Part shown: positions 37,091 through 45,819 of the stretch, piece by piece
Position numbering within the stretch: the stretch's first letter is position 1
Layout: each line of letters opens with the position of its first letter
Assembly (NCBI RefSeq): GCF_002356115.1
Contig: NZ_AP014836.1
Span: 1,923,091 to 1,987,090, forward strand
Direction: 5' to 3'
Origin: Candidatus Nitrosoglobus terrae
Lineage (GTDB): Bacteria > Pseudomonadota > Gammaproteobacteria > Nitrosococcales > Nitrosococcaceae
Length of the DNA stretch: 64,000 bases
Notes under the pieces: model-generated
What the model saw: the letters and a program-made list of their open reading frames with translations, nothing else
Told to the model about the DNA's origin: nothing
Databases searched by the model: none
Position numbers and translations under genes: made by a program

Positions 37091-37136
37091 CGGGTAGGTT
37101 AAGGTTTTTATTTGCCCTTAGCCCTTAATCTACCCG
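37091..37136. terminator. Inverted repeat between convergent EF-hand 3 and DoxX genes
   Basis: Outer arms CGGGTAG and CTACCCG pair perfectly, with inner TTAAGG and CCTTAA also complementary. It lies between two convergent genes and could terminate both. It lacks a good T-run on either strand, so this is a hairpin of probable but unproven terminator role. Confidence 0.45.
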
Positions 37137-37176
37137 CAGAGGCTTACTTCAATATTCCAATAGTATTTAGCTAATT

Positions 37177-37572
37177 TTAGCGTTTAATTCTTATTGATTT
37201 TCTTTTAGCATCTATACTTAGGTTGCCACCACCATAAGCTGCTAGTAGTAATAGCCCCCCAGCTATAGCCAAATTCTTCATAAACATGATACTTTGAATT
37301 TGATCAGTAAAATTAGCATGAAAAAGCATAGCAGCTAATAGGGAAAAAACAGCCAGTACTAAGGCTACCCACCGAGTAAAAAAACCCGCTATTAACGCTA
37401 ATCCTCCACCAAGCTCAAGAAAAATCACGAGAGGTAGCAACGTTCCTGGGATACCTACTGATGCCATATAAGCCTGAGTACCCGCATATCCAACACCTAA
37501 TTTAGAGATTCCAGCCATAATAAAAACTGGTGCTAACAAAAGACGGCTAACAAGGTTAAGTACTTGATCCAT
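37177..37572 (-). CDS. DoxX family membrane protein
   Basis: A four-helix membrane protein of about 131 residues from ATG 37572 (MDQVLNLVSRLLLAPVFIMAG), preceded by AAGGAA. The longer frame begins at 37608 but the ribosome site favours the internal Met. Family motifs: LLLAPVFIMAGISKLG, LELGGGLALIAGFFTRW, FMKNLAIAGGLLLLAAYGGG. DoxX-like proteins are linked to redox or quinone-related processes; the substrate is unknown. It stands alone. Confidence 0.88.
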   Translation of the reverse strand: MDQVLNLVSRLLLAPVFIMAGISKLGVGYAGTQAYMASVGIPGTLLPLVIFLELGGGLALIAGFFTRWVALVLAVFSLLAAMLFHANFTDQIQSIMFMKNLAIAGGLLLLAAYGGGNLSIDAKRKSIRIKR

Positions 37573-37856
37573 AAAATTTCCTTTAGATATGAAAAGATGA
37601 GTTAACAAATCTTATATTAGTTTATGATTTTCAAGATAGAAAGCTGTTTCAGCTTAGATCCAATATCTGAATTAAGCCATTTCCCAAAGCGGTATTGGCT
37701 TGAATAAACTGTCAATATAGCTCCATCCTTATTAGGGAAGCGCCTCATTACTATCCTTACGCTTGAGTTAATAAGCTCAAGCCTCACCGCCCACATGAAG
37801 GAGCAGCATAGGCTGCTAGCAATTATTAAACACCTAGTAACCTTTAAAAACAGAAA

Positions 37857-37875
37857 GGCCCCGATAAACGGGGCC
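37857..37875 (-). terminator. Terminator of the groES-groEL operon
   Basis: A GC-rich stem, GGCCCCG paired with CGGGGCC around a 5-base loop, lies about 27 bases past the groEL stop. On the minus strand it is followed by TTTCTGTTTTT, a T-rich tract. A convincing intrinsic terminator. Confidence 0.88.
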
Positions 37876-37901
37876 TCTAATTAATAGCTTAAGCTCAGAG
37901 G

Positions 37902-39572
<1,671 letters not shown>

Positions 39573-39618
39573 CTATTGATGAATTAATTTTATTTAAAAC
39601 TATACTATGATCGGTGTT

Positions 39619-39912
39619 TTAACCCTGAAATACTGCCATGATGTCATCTTCACGCATCACCAGTAATTCCTCGCCATCAACCTTAACCTCAGTGCCGGAA
39701 TATTTGCCAAAGAGCACTTTATCCCCAGCCTTAAGATCAAGGGCGCGAACTTGTCCGTTCTCTAGGATCTTTCCATTACCAACTGCAACAACTTCACCCC
39801 GGATAGGTTTTTCAGCTGCTGTATCTGGAATCACGATGCCGCCAGCAGAGGTTTTCTCCTCTCCCATACGACGAACGATAACCCGATCATGAAGTGGGCG
39901 AATCTTCATCAA
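39619..39912 (-). CDS. groES: Co-chaperonin GroES
   Basis: A 97-residue 10-kDa lid protein. It begins [15 protein letters not shown], with the mobile loop [15 protein letters not shown] and the closing motif [14 protein letters not shown]. First gene of the groESL operon. The ATG is preceded by GAGGAGAG. Confidence 0.99.
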   Translation of the reverse strand: MMKIRPLHDRVIVRRMGEEKTSAGGIVIPDTAAEKPIRGEVVAVGNGKILENGQVRALDLKAGDKVLFGKYSGTEVKVDGEELLVMREDDIMAVFQG

Positions 39913-40015
39913 CTTCTCTCCTCGTTATTTTGAGATTTAAATACTTAAATTAAAAAACAATCATATTTGTTATGGGGCTAATATTTTCAGTTTTCAAGGA
40001 TAATATTAAAAATAA

Positions 40016-40042
40016 TCAGCACTCCAACGTAACGAGTGCTAA
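40016..40042 (-). promoter_or_regulatory. CIRCE operator (HrcA site) upstream of groES
   Basis: A 27-base inverted repeat: plus-strand TCAGCACTC at 40016-40024, 9-base spacer CAACGTAAC, then GAGTGCTAA at 40034-40042. It matches the CIRCE consensus TTAGCACTC-N9-GAGTGCTAA at 17 of 18 arm positions. It directly follows the -10 of the predicted promoter, so bound HrcA would block initiation. hrcA itself is not in the window. Confidence 0.93.
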
Positions 40043-40069
40043 TAATAACAGTATAAATATACAAGTCAA
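40042..40069 (-). promoter_or_regulatory. Sigma-70-type promoter of groESL
   Basis: On the minus strand TTGACT (40069-40064) and TATTAT (40047-40042) are 16 bases apart, each one mismatch from consensus. The CIRCE repeat begins at the edge of the -10 and would cover the transcription start. I did not see a clear sigma-32 promoter. Confidence 0.65.
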
Positions 40070-40143
40070 CTAGCAATCTAGAAGATCTTAAAGTGTAAAA
40101 AAAATAAACAGGAAATTAAGAGATTTAGATCAAAGATAAACGA

Positions 40144-40611
40144 CTACTCGTCTTCCCGTTTAGCTTGACTCTCAATAATACGAGATTGCTGCTGCTGGTA
40201 ATCCGAGCTATTTACCTCATGACGATAATATATTGCCCCCCTAAGCTGGTTACTCAATAGGCCATGTTCTATCACCCATAGGGCTAAAAGACGACGTAGG
40301 CTAGGGATTAATACTAAAAAAGCCAAAATATCAGTAAGAAACCCCGGGATCATCAGTAATATACCGCAAACAAACAATATCACACCCTCTAACATCTCTA
40401 GCGCAGGGACTTCACCACGAGCCATCGCTGCCTGAAGGCTGCTAAGAGTAGAAAATCCTTGCTGGCGTACCAAAATACCCCCTATTACCGCCGTAGAAAT
40501 GCATAAAAATAGAGTCAAGCCTGCACCAATAATGCTACCTACAAGAATCAGTAGGTAGATTTCAATGAGCGGAAACACCAAGAAAAGAAAAAAAGGCAAA
40601 CGAATCATCAT
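40144..40611 (-). CDS. fxsA: FxsA family membrane protein
   Basis: A 155-residue FxsA-type inner-membrane protein. FxsA suppresses phage T7 exclusion by the F plasmid in E. coli; its normal role is unknown. It has an N-terminal hydrophobic part (FFLFLVFPLIEIYLLILVG, IGAGLTLFLCISTAVIGG) and the typical GILLMIPGFLTDILAFLVLIP stretch, then a charged tail. Lying upstream of groES is common in gammaproteobacteria. Confidence 0.93.
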   Translation of the reverse strand: MMIRLPFFLFLVFPLIEIYLLILVGSIIGAGLTLFLCISTAVIGGILVRQQGFSTLSSLQAAMARGEVPALEMLEGVILFVCGILLMIPGFLTDILAFLVLIPSLRRLLALWVIEHGLLSNQLRGAIYYRHEVNSSDYQQQQSRIIESQAKREDE

Positions 40612-40733
40612 TTACTAATAGCTATTAATCAATTATTTCAGTATACGCAATCTAATTTGCAATGTCTCCTTGACTTATAATGTCTTAATGGTTTTAATAG
40701 CGGCTTAATTGTATTAATATAGCTTATCTATCC

Positions 40734-40809
40734 GGCCAGGTAGCTCAGTCGGTAGAGCAAGGGACTGAAAATCCCTGTGTCGACAGTTCGATTCTGTCCC
40801 TGGCCACCA
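40734..40809 (+). tRNA. tRNA-Phe (GAA)
   Basis: A 76-base cloverleaf: acceptor GGCCAGG paired with CCTGGCC, D-arm GCTC..GAGC, anticodon stem AGGGA/TCCCT with loop CTGAAAA (anticodon GAA). The T-arm is GACAG TTCGATT CTGTC, and CCA is encoded. Confidence 0.97.
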
Positions 40810-41187
40810 ATGAAGCGCCCTCCAGCTATTATTAGCAATAAAAATTTTTTTTGAGTAAACCTTGCTAAAAACAGATCCCTCCTATTGCTAAGCCTAGCCT
40901 ACTTATTAATTAGAATAAAGATCTTATCAAATACTTATTCCTAGTTTTAATCTATCTGTTCTAAGCTACTGTTTTTAAGCAGATATGTAAACCTGTTAAA
41001 GGATATAAGCTTAGCTAAGAATTTTCATTTTTAATTTAATGGCTTATACGAAGATAAATAAAAATATAAAGCTTTTACCCAAAAATTGAGCTATAAAGTA
41101 TATGCGCTTCAAGTATTATTGAATGGAAAGGTCAATCACTTATTACTAGAAGCTAGTAAAGTTTACAAATACAAGAGAGATTTAAAA
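40810..41187. other. AT-rich intergenic region after tRNA-Phe
   Basis: No gene, tRNA or clear repeat is visible in these 378 bases. A short hairpin (GCTA...TAGC at about 40821-40832) followed by a run of A and then T may end the tRNA transcript, but it is weak. The right end should hold the promoter of the secreted protein at 41188. Confidence 0.4.
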
Positions 41188-41496
41188 ATGAGTCACGCAA
41201 AAACCTTAGCCTTCATCACCCTAATTTTAGCTGCCCCCATAGTCAATGCTCAGCAAGCATGGGGAGACAATGGATACAATCCATGGAATGATAATGTGCC
41301 TAATAACTTTGGAGGTTACAATAATTATAATTCTCCTTATGGCAATCAATACTCACCAAATAATCTACAAAATAACCAGATGATGCAGCAACAGCAAATG
41401 ATGCAGCAACAACCCTATGATAATGATCTAGAAGGTGGTAATAATTATTTAGGAGACATTGATAACAATCAACAGTTGATGTTTGGTAATCCATAA
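41188..41496 (+). CDS. Small secreted Asn/Gln/Tyr-rich protein
   Basis: A 102-residue protein from ATG 41188 (MSHAKTLAFITLILAAPIVNA), a clear signal peptide with AGAGAG upstream; the longer frame from 41086 adds an unlikely extension. The mature part is low-complexity and rich in Asn, Gln, Tyr, Gly and Pro (GYNPWNDNVP, YNNYNSPYGNQYS, MMQQQQMMQQQP). Such composition occurs in sulfur globule proteins, adhesive or matrix proteins and prion-like proteins; I cannot choose. The Met-Gln stretch is a near tandem repeat at 41380-41412. It lies between two tRNA genes in accessory-looking DNA. Confidence 0.6.
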   Translation: MSHAKTLAFITLILAAPIVNAQQAWGDNGYNPWNDNVPNNFGGYNNYNSPYGNQYSPNNLQNNQMMQQQQMMQQQPYDNDLEGGNNYLGDIDNNQQLMFGNP

Positions 41497-41514
41497 TAAT
41501 TTAGGTAGACCGGC

Positions 41515-41724
41515 TTACAATTTACAATAAGGATCACCTAATAGTAGGGCTAGATCTTTAATTACATTCTCTGGAAAGCCTGCGGTTTGCCTGTTGCTTT
41601 TTATTGCATTATTAGCAGTCTCGGCTAGGTATTTCAATGAATACGCATCTCTAACAAACCCCTCATTTAGTACTTGTTCTATCTGTACTCCAACCTGTTT
41701 GCTCAAAGCTAGCAGAGAATCTCT
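41515..41724 (-). other. Short uncertain open frame in decayed region
   Basis: An open stretch after a TGA at 41725-41727 runs to a stop at 41515. The product is ...LALSKQVGVQIEQVLNEGF..., then DAYSLKYLAETANNAIKSN..., ending GDPYCKL. The only start near is TTG 41706. The upstream frame has a helix-rich piece (SRMRAELAEEIL) that could be joined by a frameshift. It could be a small gene or the tail of a broken one. I recognise no family, and the neighbouring integrase remnant suggests decay. Confidence 0.3.
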
Positions 41725-41792
41725 TCAGCTAACTCCGCCCTCATCCTGCTCTGCTGAAGAGATAGCACCCCTAGAAATACATAGCGTATACT

Positions 41793-42049
41793 TAAAAACG
41801 TTGGCACTTCTAACTCAGCAATAGAATAGATCCCAAGGTAAGGAAATACGTCTGTAGTCGGCCTACTAGTTTGGTAACTCACTATCCATGATTATTTAGC
41901 TAGCCATTCACGGGCTACCACTTAAAGCTATCGACAACCCGCATGCGGACAGCTTTTTCTGCTTTACGCCGTATTGATGGATCAACTTCATTGGTAAGTA
42001 GTTAACGGGCAACCTCTCGTTTTACACGAGCATTAGCTAAGGGTTTTCC
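41793..42049 (-). pseudogene. Decayed P4-type tyrosine integrase fragment beside tRNA-Met
   Basis: Minus-strand translation gives GKPLANARVKREVAR, a TAA stop, then LLTNEVDPSIRRKAEKAVRM and VVDSFK. After a frame change it reads VVAREWLAK, another TAA, and further on DVFPYLGIYSIAELEVPTFL. This is the order of the end of the DUF4102 arm-binding domain and the core-binding domain of P4-like integrases, which read much like SLADAR.KRDEARKLL...DP...RKA and VAREW.AK. The catalytic domain is missing. At least three lesions make it non-functional. It sits about 80 bases past the 3' end of tRNA-Met on the same strand, a usual site for such integrases. Confidence 0.75.
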
Positions 42050-42068
42050 TTAAATACTAACGGGCACT

Positions 42069-42111
42069 AAAAAAGCCAGCTCCCCTATCATTCTTACTAG
42101 GGTTTCTGGCT
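42069..42111 (-). terminator. Terminator behind tRNA-Met
   Basis: On the minus strand AGCCAG and CTGGCT form the outer stem and CCCT/AGGG the inner stem, followed by TTTTTT. It starts 17 bases after the tRNA 3' end. Confidence 0.75.
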
Positions 42112-42127
42112 CGTATGGATGGATATC

Positions 42128-42204
42128 TGGTGGCTATGGGTGGACTCGAACCACCGACCTCAGCATTATGAGTGCCGCGCTCTAACCAGCTGAGCTACAT
42201 AGCC
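42128..42204 (-). tRNA. tRNA-Met (CAT), elongator type likely
   Basis: A 77-base cloverleaf: acceptor GGCTATG with CATAGCC, D-arm GCTC..GAGC, anticodon loop CTCATAA (anticodon CAT), T-arm with TTCGAGT, and encoded CCA. The paired first acceptor base argues against an initiator tRNA. A CAT anticodon could also be lysidine-modified Ile2, but the tRNA gene next to ychF in Pseudomonas is Met. Confidence 0.93.
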
Positions 42205-42302
42205 GTAAAAGATAGGAAACAAATTAAAGAAAATTAATTATACAGTAAAAATTAAAACCAGAAAAATATCCGTAATTATTACTCCCTAGTATTTGTTAAC
42301 TA

Positions 42303-43910
42303 TTACGGTAATAGGGGCAACCCCAGCGCCTTAAGGAATACGTTGTGCTGCTCGGTAGCCATCTTAATTTTCTTATCCAACAAGACCAGCTTCCCATATT
42401 CGTCCTCAACATCAATTTCCACCTCAGTTTCCGCAGTGCTCACATAGCGCGAGATATTTAGGTTGAAATCGTTCTTCTCAATGTCCTCCATAGCCACCCG
42501 CCGTGAGTAGCGCGCTTCTTCCTTGCGATATTGATAGGTATCAATAATCTTGTCAATGTGCTCAGGCAACAACTGATTTTGCCGTTTGCCCTTCTCAAAG
42601 TGTTCAGCCGCATTGATAAACAGCACATCATCTGGCTTCTTGCATTTTTTCAACACCAAAATACACACGGGAATGCCTGTAGAAAAAAACAAGTTAGCCG
42701 GCAGGCCAATCACAGTGTCAATATAGCCATCGTTAAGTAGCTTGGTACGGATGCGCGCCTCAGCACCGCCACGGAACAGCACCCCGTGGGGCAAGATAAT
42801 AGCCATCACGCCATCGGGCTTTAAAAAATAAAACCCATGCAATAAAAAAGCAAAATCGGCGGCAGATTTAGGCGCTAAGCCGTAGTTTTTAAAACGGGCA
42901 TCCTCACCCAATACTTCAGTGGGTTCCCAGCGATAGCTAAATGGTGGATTAGCCACCACGGCATCGAATTTTGGTATTTTGGTTGGGTTACTTTCCTTCA
43001 GCCACGCCCACTCATTAACTAATGTATCGCCATGGAAGATCTCAAACTCCGAATCCATTACTCCATGCAGCAACATATTCATGCGCGCCAAGTTATAGGT
43101 AGTGATATTCTTCTCTTGCCCGATGATCTTGCCGATACCGCGCGATCCCATGCGATGACGTACATTTAACAGCAACGAACCCGAGCCGCAGGCAAAATCT
43201 AGTACACTGTCTAGATGCTTGCGCTGGCCAGTTTCTGGCGCTTGGCTATCCAGCGTGACAATCGCCGATAAAATACTGGAAATAGGTTGTGGCGTGTAAA
43301 ATTCGCCTGCTTTTTTGCCACTACCTGCCGCAAATTGGCCAATCAGATACTCGTAAGCATCCCCCAAGGTATCGCTATCGGTGGAAAAATCGGCCAACCC
43401 CTTGGCAATCTCACTGATGATCTTACACAGCTGCGCATTACGCTCGGCATAAGTCTTGCCTAGCTTTTCGGAATTTAAATTAATCTCAGAAAACAGGCCA
43501 CGAAACGCGCTAGCAAAAGACTCATTTTCAATATAACTCAAGCCTTTTTGCAGCGTATCAAGTAATTCGCCATTCTGCGAACGCGCTAGCTCAGTAATAC
43601 TGCTCCATAGATATTCCGCCCGAATCACATAATGTACCTTACGGCGCATTTGTTGCTCAAACTCAGCCATATCATCTGGGTTCTGTGCAGACCACACCGC
43701 CAGCGGCGCGCGGCGATCCCCTGCATCCAGCTCGGGATAATCCGACCCTAATTCCCTTTTTGCCGCCGCCTCGTAGTTATCCGACAAATAGCGCAAAAAC
43801 AAAAACGCCAGCATATAATCACGGAAATCATCCGCGTTCATCGCTCCGCGTAGCTGATCAGCTATCGCCCACAAGGTTTTACCTAGTTTTTGTTTTTCAG
43901 ATTCGGTCAC
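42303..43910 (-). CDS. hsdM: Type I restriction-modification DNA methyltransferase HsdM
   Basis: A 535-residue N6-adenine methyltransferase subunit. An N-terminal helical HsdM_N domain (about 6-140) precedes SAM motif I DFACGSGSLLL at 238-248 and catalytic NPPF at 321-324. GEFYTPQPIS at 203 is the usual lead-in. The start is GTG 43910 with AGAGA upstream. With HsdS it methylates the recognition site; with HsdR the complex cleaves unmodified DNA. It is cut off from hsdS by a toxin-antitoxin pair. Base composition is visibly richer in G+C than the flanks. Confidence 0.95.
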   Translation of the reverse strand: MTESEKQKLGKTLWAIADQLRGAMNADDFRDYMLAFLFLRYLSDNYEAAAKRELGSDYPELDAGDRRAPLAVWSAQNPDDMAEFEQQMRRKVHYVIRAEYLWSSITELARSQNGELLDTLQKGLSYIENESFASAFRGLFSEINLNSEKLGKTYAERNAQLCKIISEIAKGLADFSTDSDTLGDAYEYLIGQFAAGSGKKAGEFYTPQPISSILSAIVTLDSQAPETGQRKHLDSVLDFACGSGSLLLNVRHRMGSRGIGKIIGQEKNITTYNLARMNMLLHGVMDSEFEIFHGDTLVNEWAWLKESNPTKIPKFDAVVANPPFSYRWEPTEVLGEDARFKNYGLAPKSAADFAFLLHGFYFLKPDGVMAIILPHGVLFRGGAEARIRTKLLNDGYIDTVIGLPANLFFSTGIPVCILVLKKCKKPDDVLFINAAEHFEKGKRQNQLLPEHIDKIIDTYQYRKEEARYSRRVAMEDIEKNDFNLNISRYVSTAETEVEIDVEDEYGKLVLLDKKIKMATEQHNVFLKALGLPLLP

Positions 43911-43928
43911 AATATTTCTCTCTTATTC

Positions 43929-44192
43929 TCATTCGTAGTGACTCCACAGCCGTAGAATTTTGACTACAGGCCCATCTTCCAACACCTGATAAACCAAGCG
44001 GTGCTGAATATTAATTCGACGGGAACAGATGCCCGCCAAGTCGCCAACCAGTTTCTCAAACGAAGGCGGTTTTTTATAGGGATCTTCTAAGATTAATGCT
44101 AGCAGCTCCTGAGCCTTTGCGCGCAAGCCCCTTGCAATCAGCTTTTTTGCATCTTTCTGAGCCTGCTTACTATAAACTAGCCGCCATATCAC
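43929..44192 (-). CDS. yoeB: Txe/YoeB family toxin (endoribonuclease)
   Basis: An RelE-fold toxin of about 87 residues that cleaves mRNA at the ribosome in family members. It has the family features SKQAQKDAKKL, GICSRRINIQHRLVYQV and the C-terminal LWSHYE, where His and Tyr are active-site residues. A TTG at 44195 gives one more residue; I chose GTG 44192, which overlaps the antitoxin stop by four bases (GTGA). Encoded between the antitoxin gene and hsdM. Confidence 0.88.
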   Translation of the reverse strand: MIWRLVYSKQAQKDAKKLIARGLRAKAQELLALILEDPYKKPPSFEKLVGDLAGICSRRINIQHRLVYQVLEDGPVVKILRLWSHYE

Positions 44193-44431
44193 CAACCGAG
44201 ATCCTCATCGCATTCATCAATTGGGGTAGCCATACCCTCACGAATCGACTCTCCCATACCCGGCACAGAAAGCAGGAACAAAGTTTCTTGGATGGCAGCC
44301 CAATCTTCTTCAGATACCAAAACAGCCTTGTTTCGCTTGCCCATAATCACGATGGGCTGATGAGACTCAGCGGCTTCATCAATCAACCGATATAGATTGC
44401 TACGAGCCTCAGTTACCGTAATTCCGTTCAT
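44189..44431 (-). CDS. yefM: YefM/Phd family antitoxin
   Basis: An 80-residue antitoxin starting at ATG 44431 (MNGITVTEARSNLYRLIDE); a GAGG lies six bases before it, whereas the ATG at 44443 has no such site. The N-terminal DNA-binding Phd/YefM fold includes QPIVIMGKRNKAVLVSEEDW. The acidic C-terminus (DECDEDLGW) should bind and block the toxin. These proteins normally repress their own operon. It overlaps the toxin gene. Confidence 0.9.
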   Translation of the reverse strand: MNGITVTEARSNLYRLIDEAAESHQPIVIMGKRNKAVLVSEEDWAAIQETLFLLSVPGMGESIREGMATPIDECDEDLGW

Positions 44432-44532
44432 GTCATACCTCATATTTATTCAATTGATAAGTAATTGTACTTTTAAGGTGATTTTCCCAGCACCATTTGG
44501 CCTAGCGATGATGATAATTCGTTTACTCACAC

Positions 44533-45819
44533 TCACGTGCTCATCTCATCCATGACGGGAAACAACTGCTGCATCAAGCCTTTTTTATGGCGTTTAAGGG
44601 TGTCGATTTTTTGGCGTTGGGCGGTGATGAGATCATCCAGAGAAGAGAGGCAGGCGGCAATGCGTTGTTGTTCTGGTAACGAAGGGTAGGCAATAAACAA
44701 AGCCCTAATTATTTCTGCATTAAGATTAAGTACCCCGCTACCCGCAGCATTATTTAAGAAATAGGACTGACTTGATGGAGAGAAAATTAAATAATAAAGA
44801 TACTCTTTGCTTACAGATTCATGTAACTCTGTAATGGCAATCCATCCATCGTGAATACATGACTTAATTTTCATTAAATAAGGTCGCCCAAAACTCATTG
44901 AATTCGAGAGTATTAAATCGCCAAGGTTCACCTCTCTCGTCTTGCTTAGCGCTTCGGGTCGAACTCTCTCTTCTGTTCTGATGACATATTTTTCCTCTTT
45001 ATCTACATCGCCAATCTTTAGCCAATTTAACCCATTAGCCTCTATGGTAAGAAAGCTGCTGATTGGGCGTGGGGAACCACCGCGTACAACGGTAGAAAGA
45101 TCACCAAGATTATTCAATTCCCACTCCCCCGCCTCCTGAAATTCTGGAAAGCGTAGGCGGGGCACAGTTTCCCCTTCACGAGGGAACAGTTGTTGCATTA
45201 AGCCTTTTTTGTGGGCTTTGAGAACCTTTAGTTTTTGGGTTTCTGCCGTGATCAGTTCGTCGAGAGAGGACAGGCAGGCGGCAATGCGTTGTTGTTCTTT
45301 CAATTTCGGAACGGCAACATCGATTTTAGCTAAATCTGAAGAACTAATAGCCGGATAATTCGAGCCAGTGCATTTTTCTAGAACTCGACCGACGAAATCG
45401 TTTGTATGGATCAGCTGATATAAGAACCGCTCAGATTCAAAAGCTCTTAATTGTGCATAGCCAGTTGAGGCAACATAGTCATTTTCATCGAAGGAAAAGA
45501 AAAAATTATTTTTCTGATAAGGACGAACAATCTGATAAATAACATCCCCTATTTTCAAGAGTCGCTGCGCTCTGCTAGGTGCCTCTTCTCGCTTTATTAT
45601 TTTTCTTATTTTCAGCTCTCCAGCTTCTACTGATTCTAAATCTATATATACAAATGTTTCAGGAAGTACTGAACTTGAAGGGTTTACTGTGCAAACACTA
45701 TCCAACGGTTTTATTTCCCACTCTCCCACCTCCCGAAATTCTGGAAACCTTAGCCGTGGCACCAGCGCCCGCTTTTTGTGGTTCTGCTCATCCATGGCGT
45801 TCGTGTCTTTATGGCTCAT
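44533..45819 (-). CDS. hsdS: Type I restriction-modification specificity subunit HsdS
   Basis: A 428-residue DNA-recognition subunit with two target-recognition domains, each closed by a conserved helical region. The half-repeats begin PRLRFPEF.E.GEWE (near 21 and 220) and end EQQRIAACLSSLD.LITA, HKKGLMQQLFP. This two-fold layout is that of full HsdS, so the site should be bipartite. The start overlaps the hsdR stop by 11 bases. The repeats are also DNA repeats (44557-44675 and 45182-45298). Confidence 0.95.
   Translation of the reverse strand: MSHKDTNAMDEQNHKKRALVPRLRFPEFREVGEWEIKPLDSVCTVNPSSSVLPETFVYIDLESVEAGELKIRKIIKREEAPSRAQRLLKIGDVIYQIVRPYQKNNFFFSFDENDYVASTGYAQLRAFESERFLYQLIHTNDFVGRVLEKCTGSNYPAISSSDLAKIDVAVPKLKEQQRIAACLSSLDELITAETQKLKVLKAHKKGLMQQLFPREGETVPRLRFPEFQEAGEWELNNLGDLSTVVRGGSPRPISSFLTIEANGLNWLKIGDVDKEEKYVIRTEERVRPEALSKTREVNLGDLILSNSMSFGRPYLMKIKSCIHDGWIAITELHESVSKEYLYYLIFSPSSQSYFLNNAAGSGVLNLNAEIIRALFIAYPSLPEQQRIAACLSSLDDLITAQRQKIDTLKRHKKGLMQQLFPVMDEMST
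44557..44675. repeat. Direct repeat copy 1 within hsdS (conserved region 2)
   Basis: About 120 bases encoding the helical spacer and HKKGLMQQLFP. It is similar to 45182-45298 in the same gene, with blocks of exact match such as the stretch CAGGCGGCAATGCG. Confidence 0.75.
45182..45298. repeat. Direct repeat copy 2 within hsdS (conserved region 1)
   Basis: Partner of 44557-44675. The two copies flank the second recognition domain and could support domain exchange with another hsdS by recombination. Exchange itself is not seen here. Confidence 0.75.

Noticed and set aside
41515-41724. Possible continuation of the integrase catalytic domain
   Set aside because: The translation lacks the Arg, His-x-x-Arg and Tyr segments of tyrosine recombinases, so it was not joined to the remnant.
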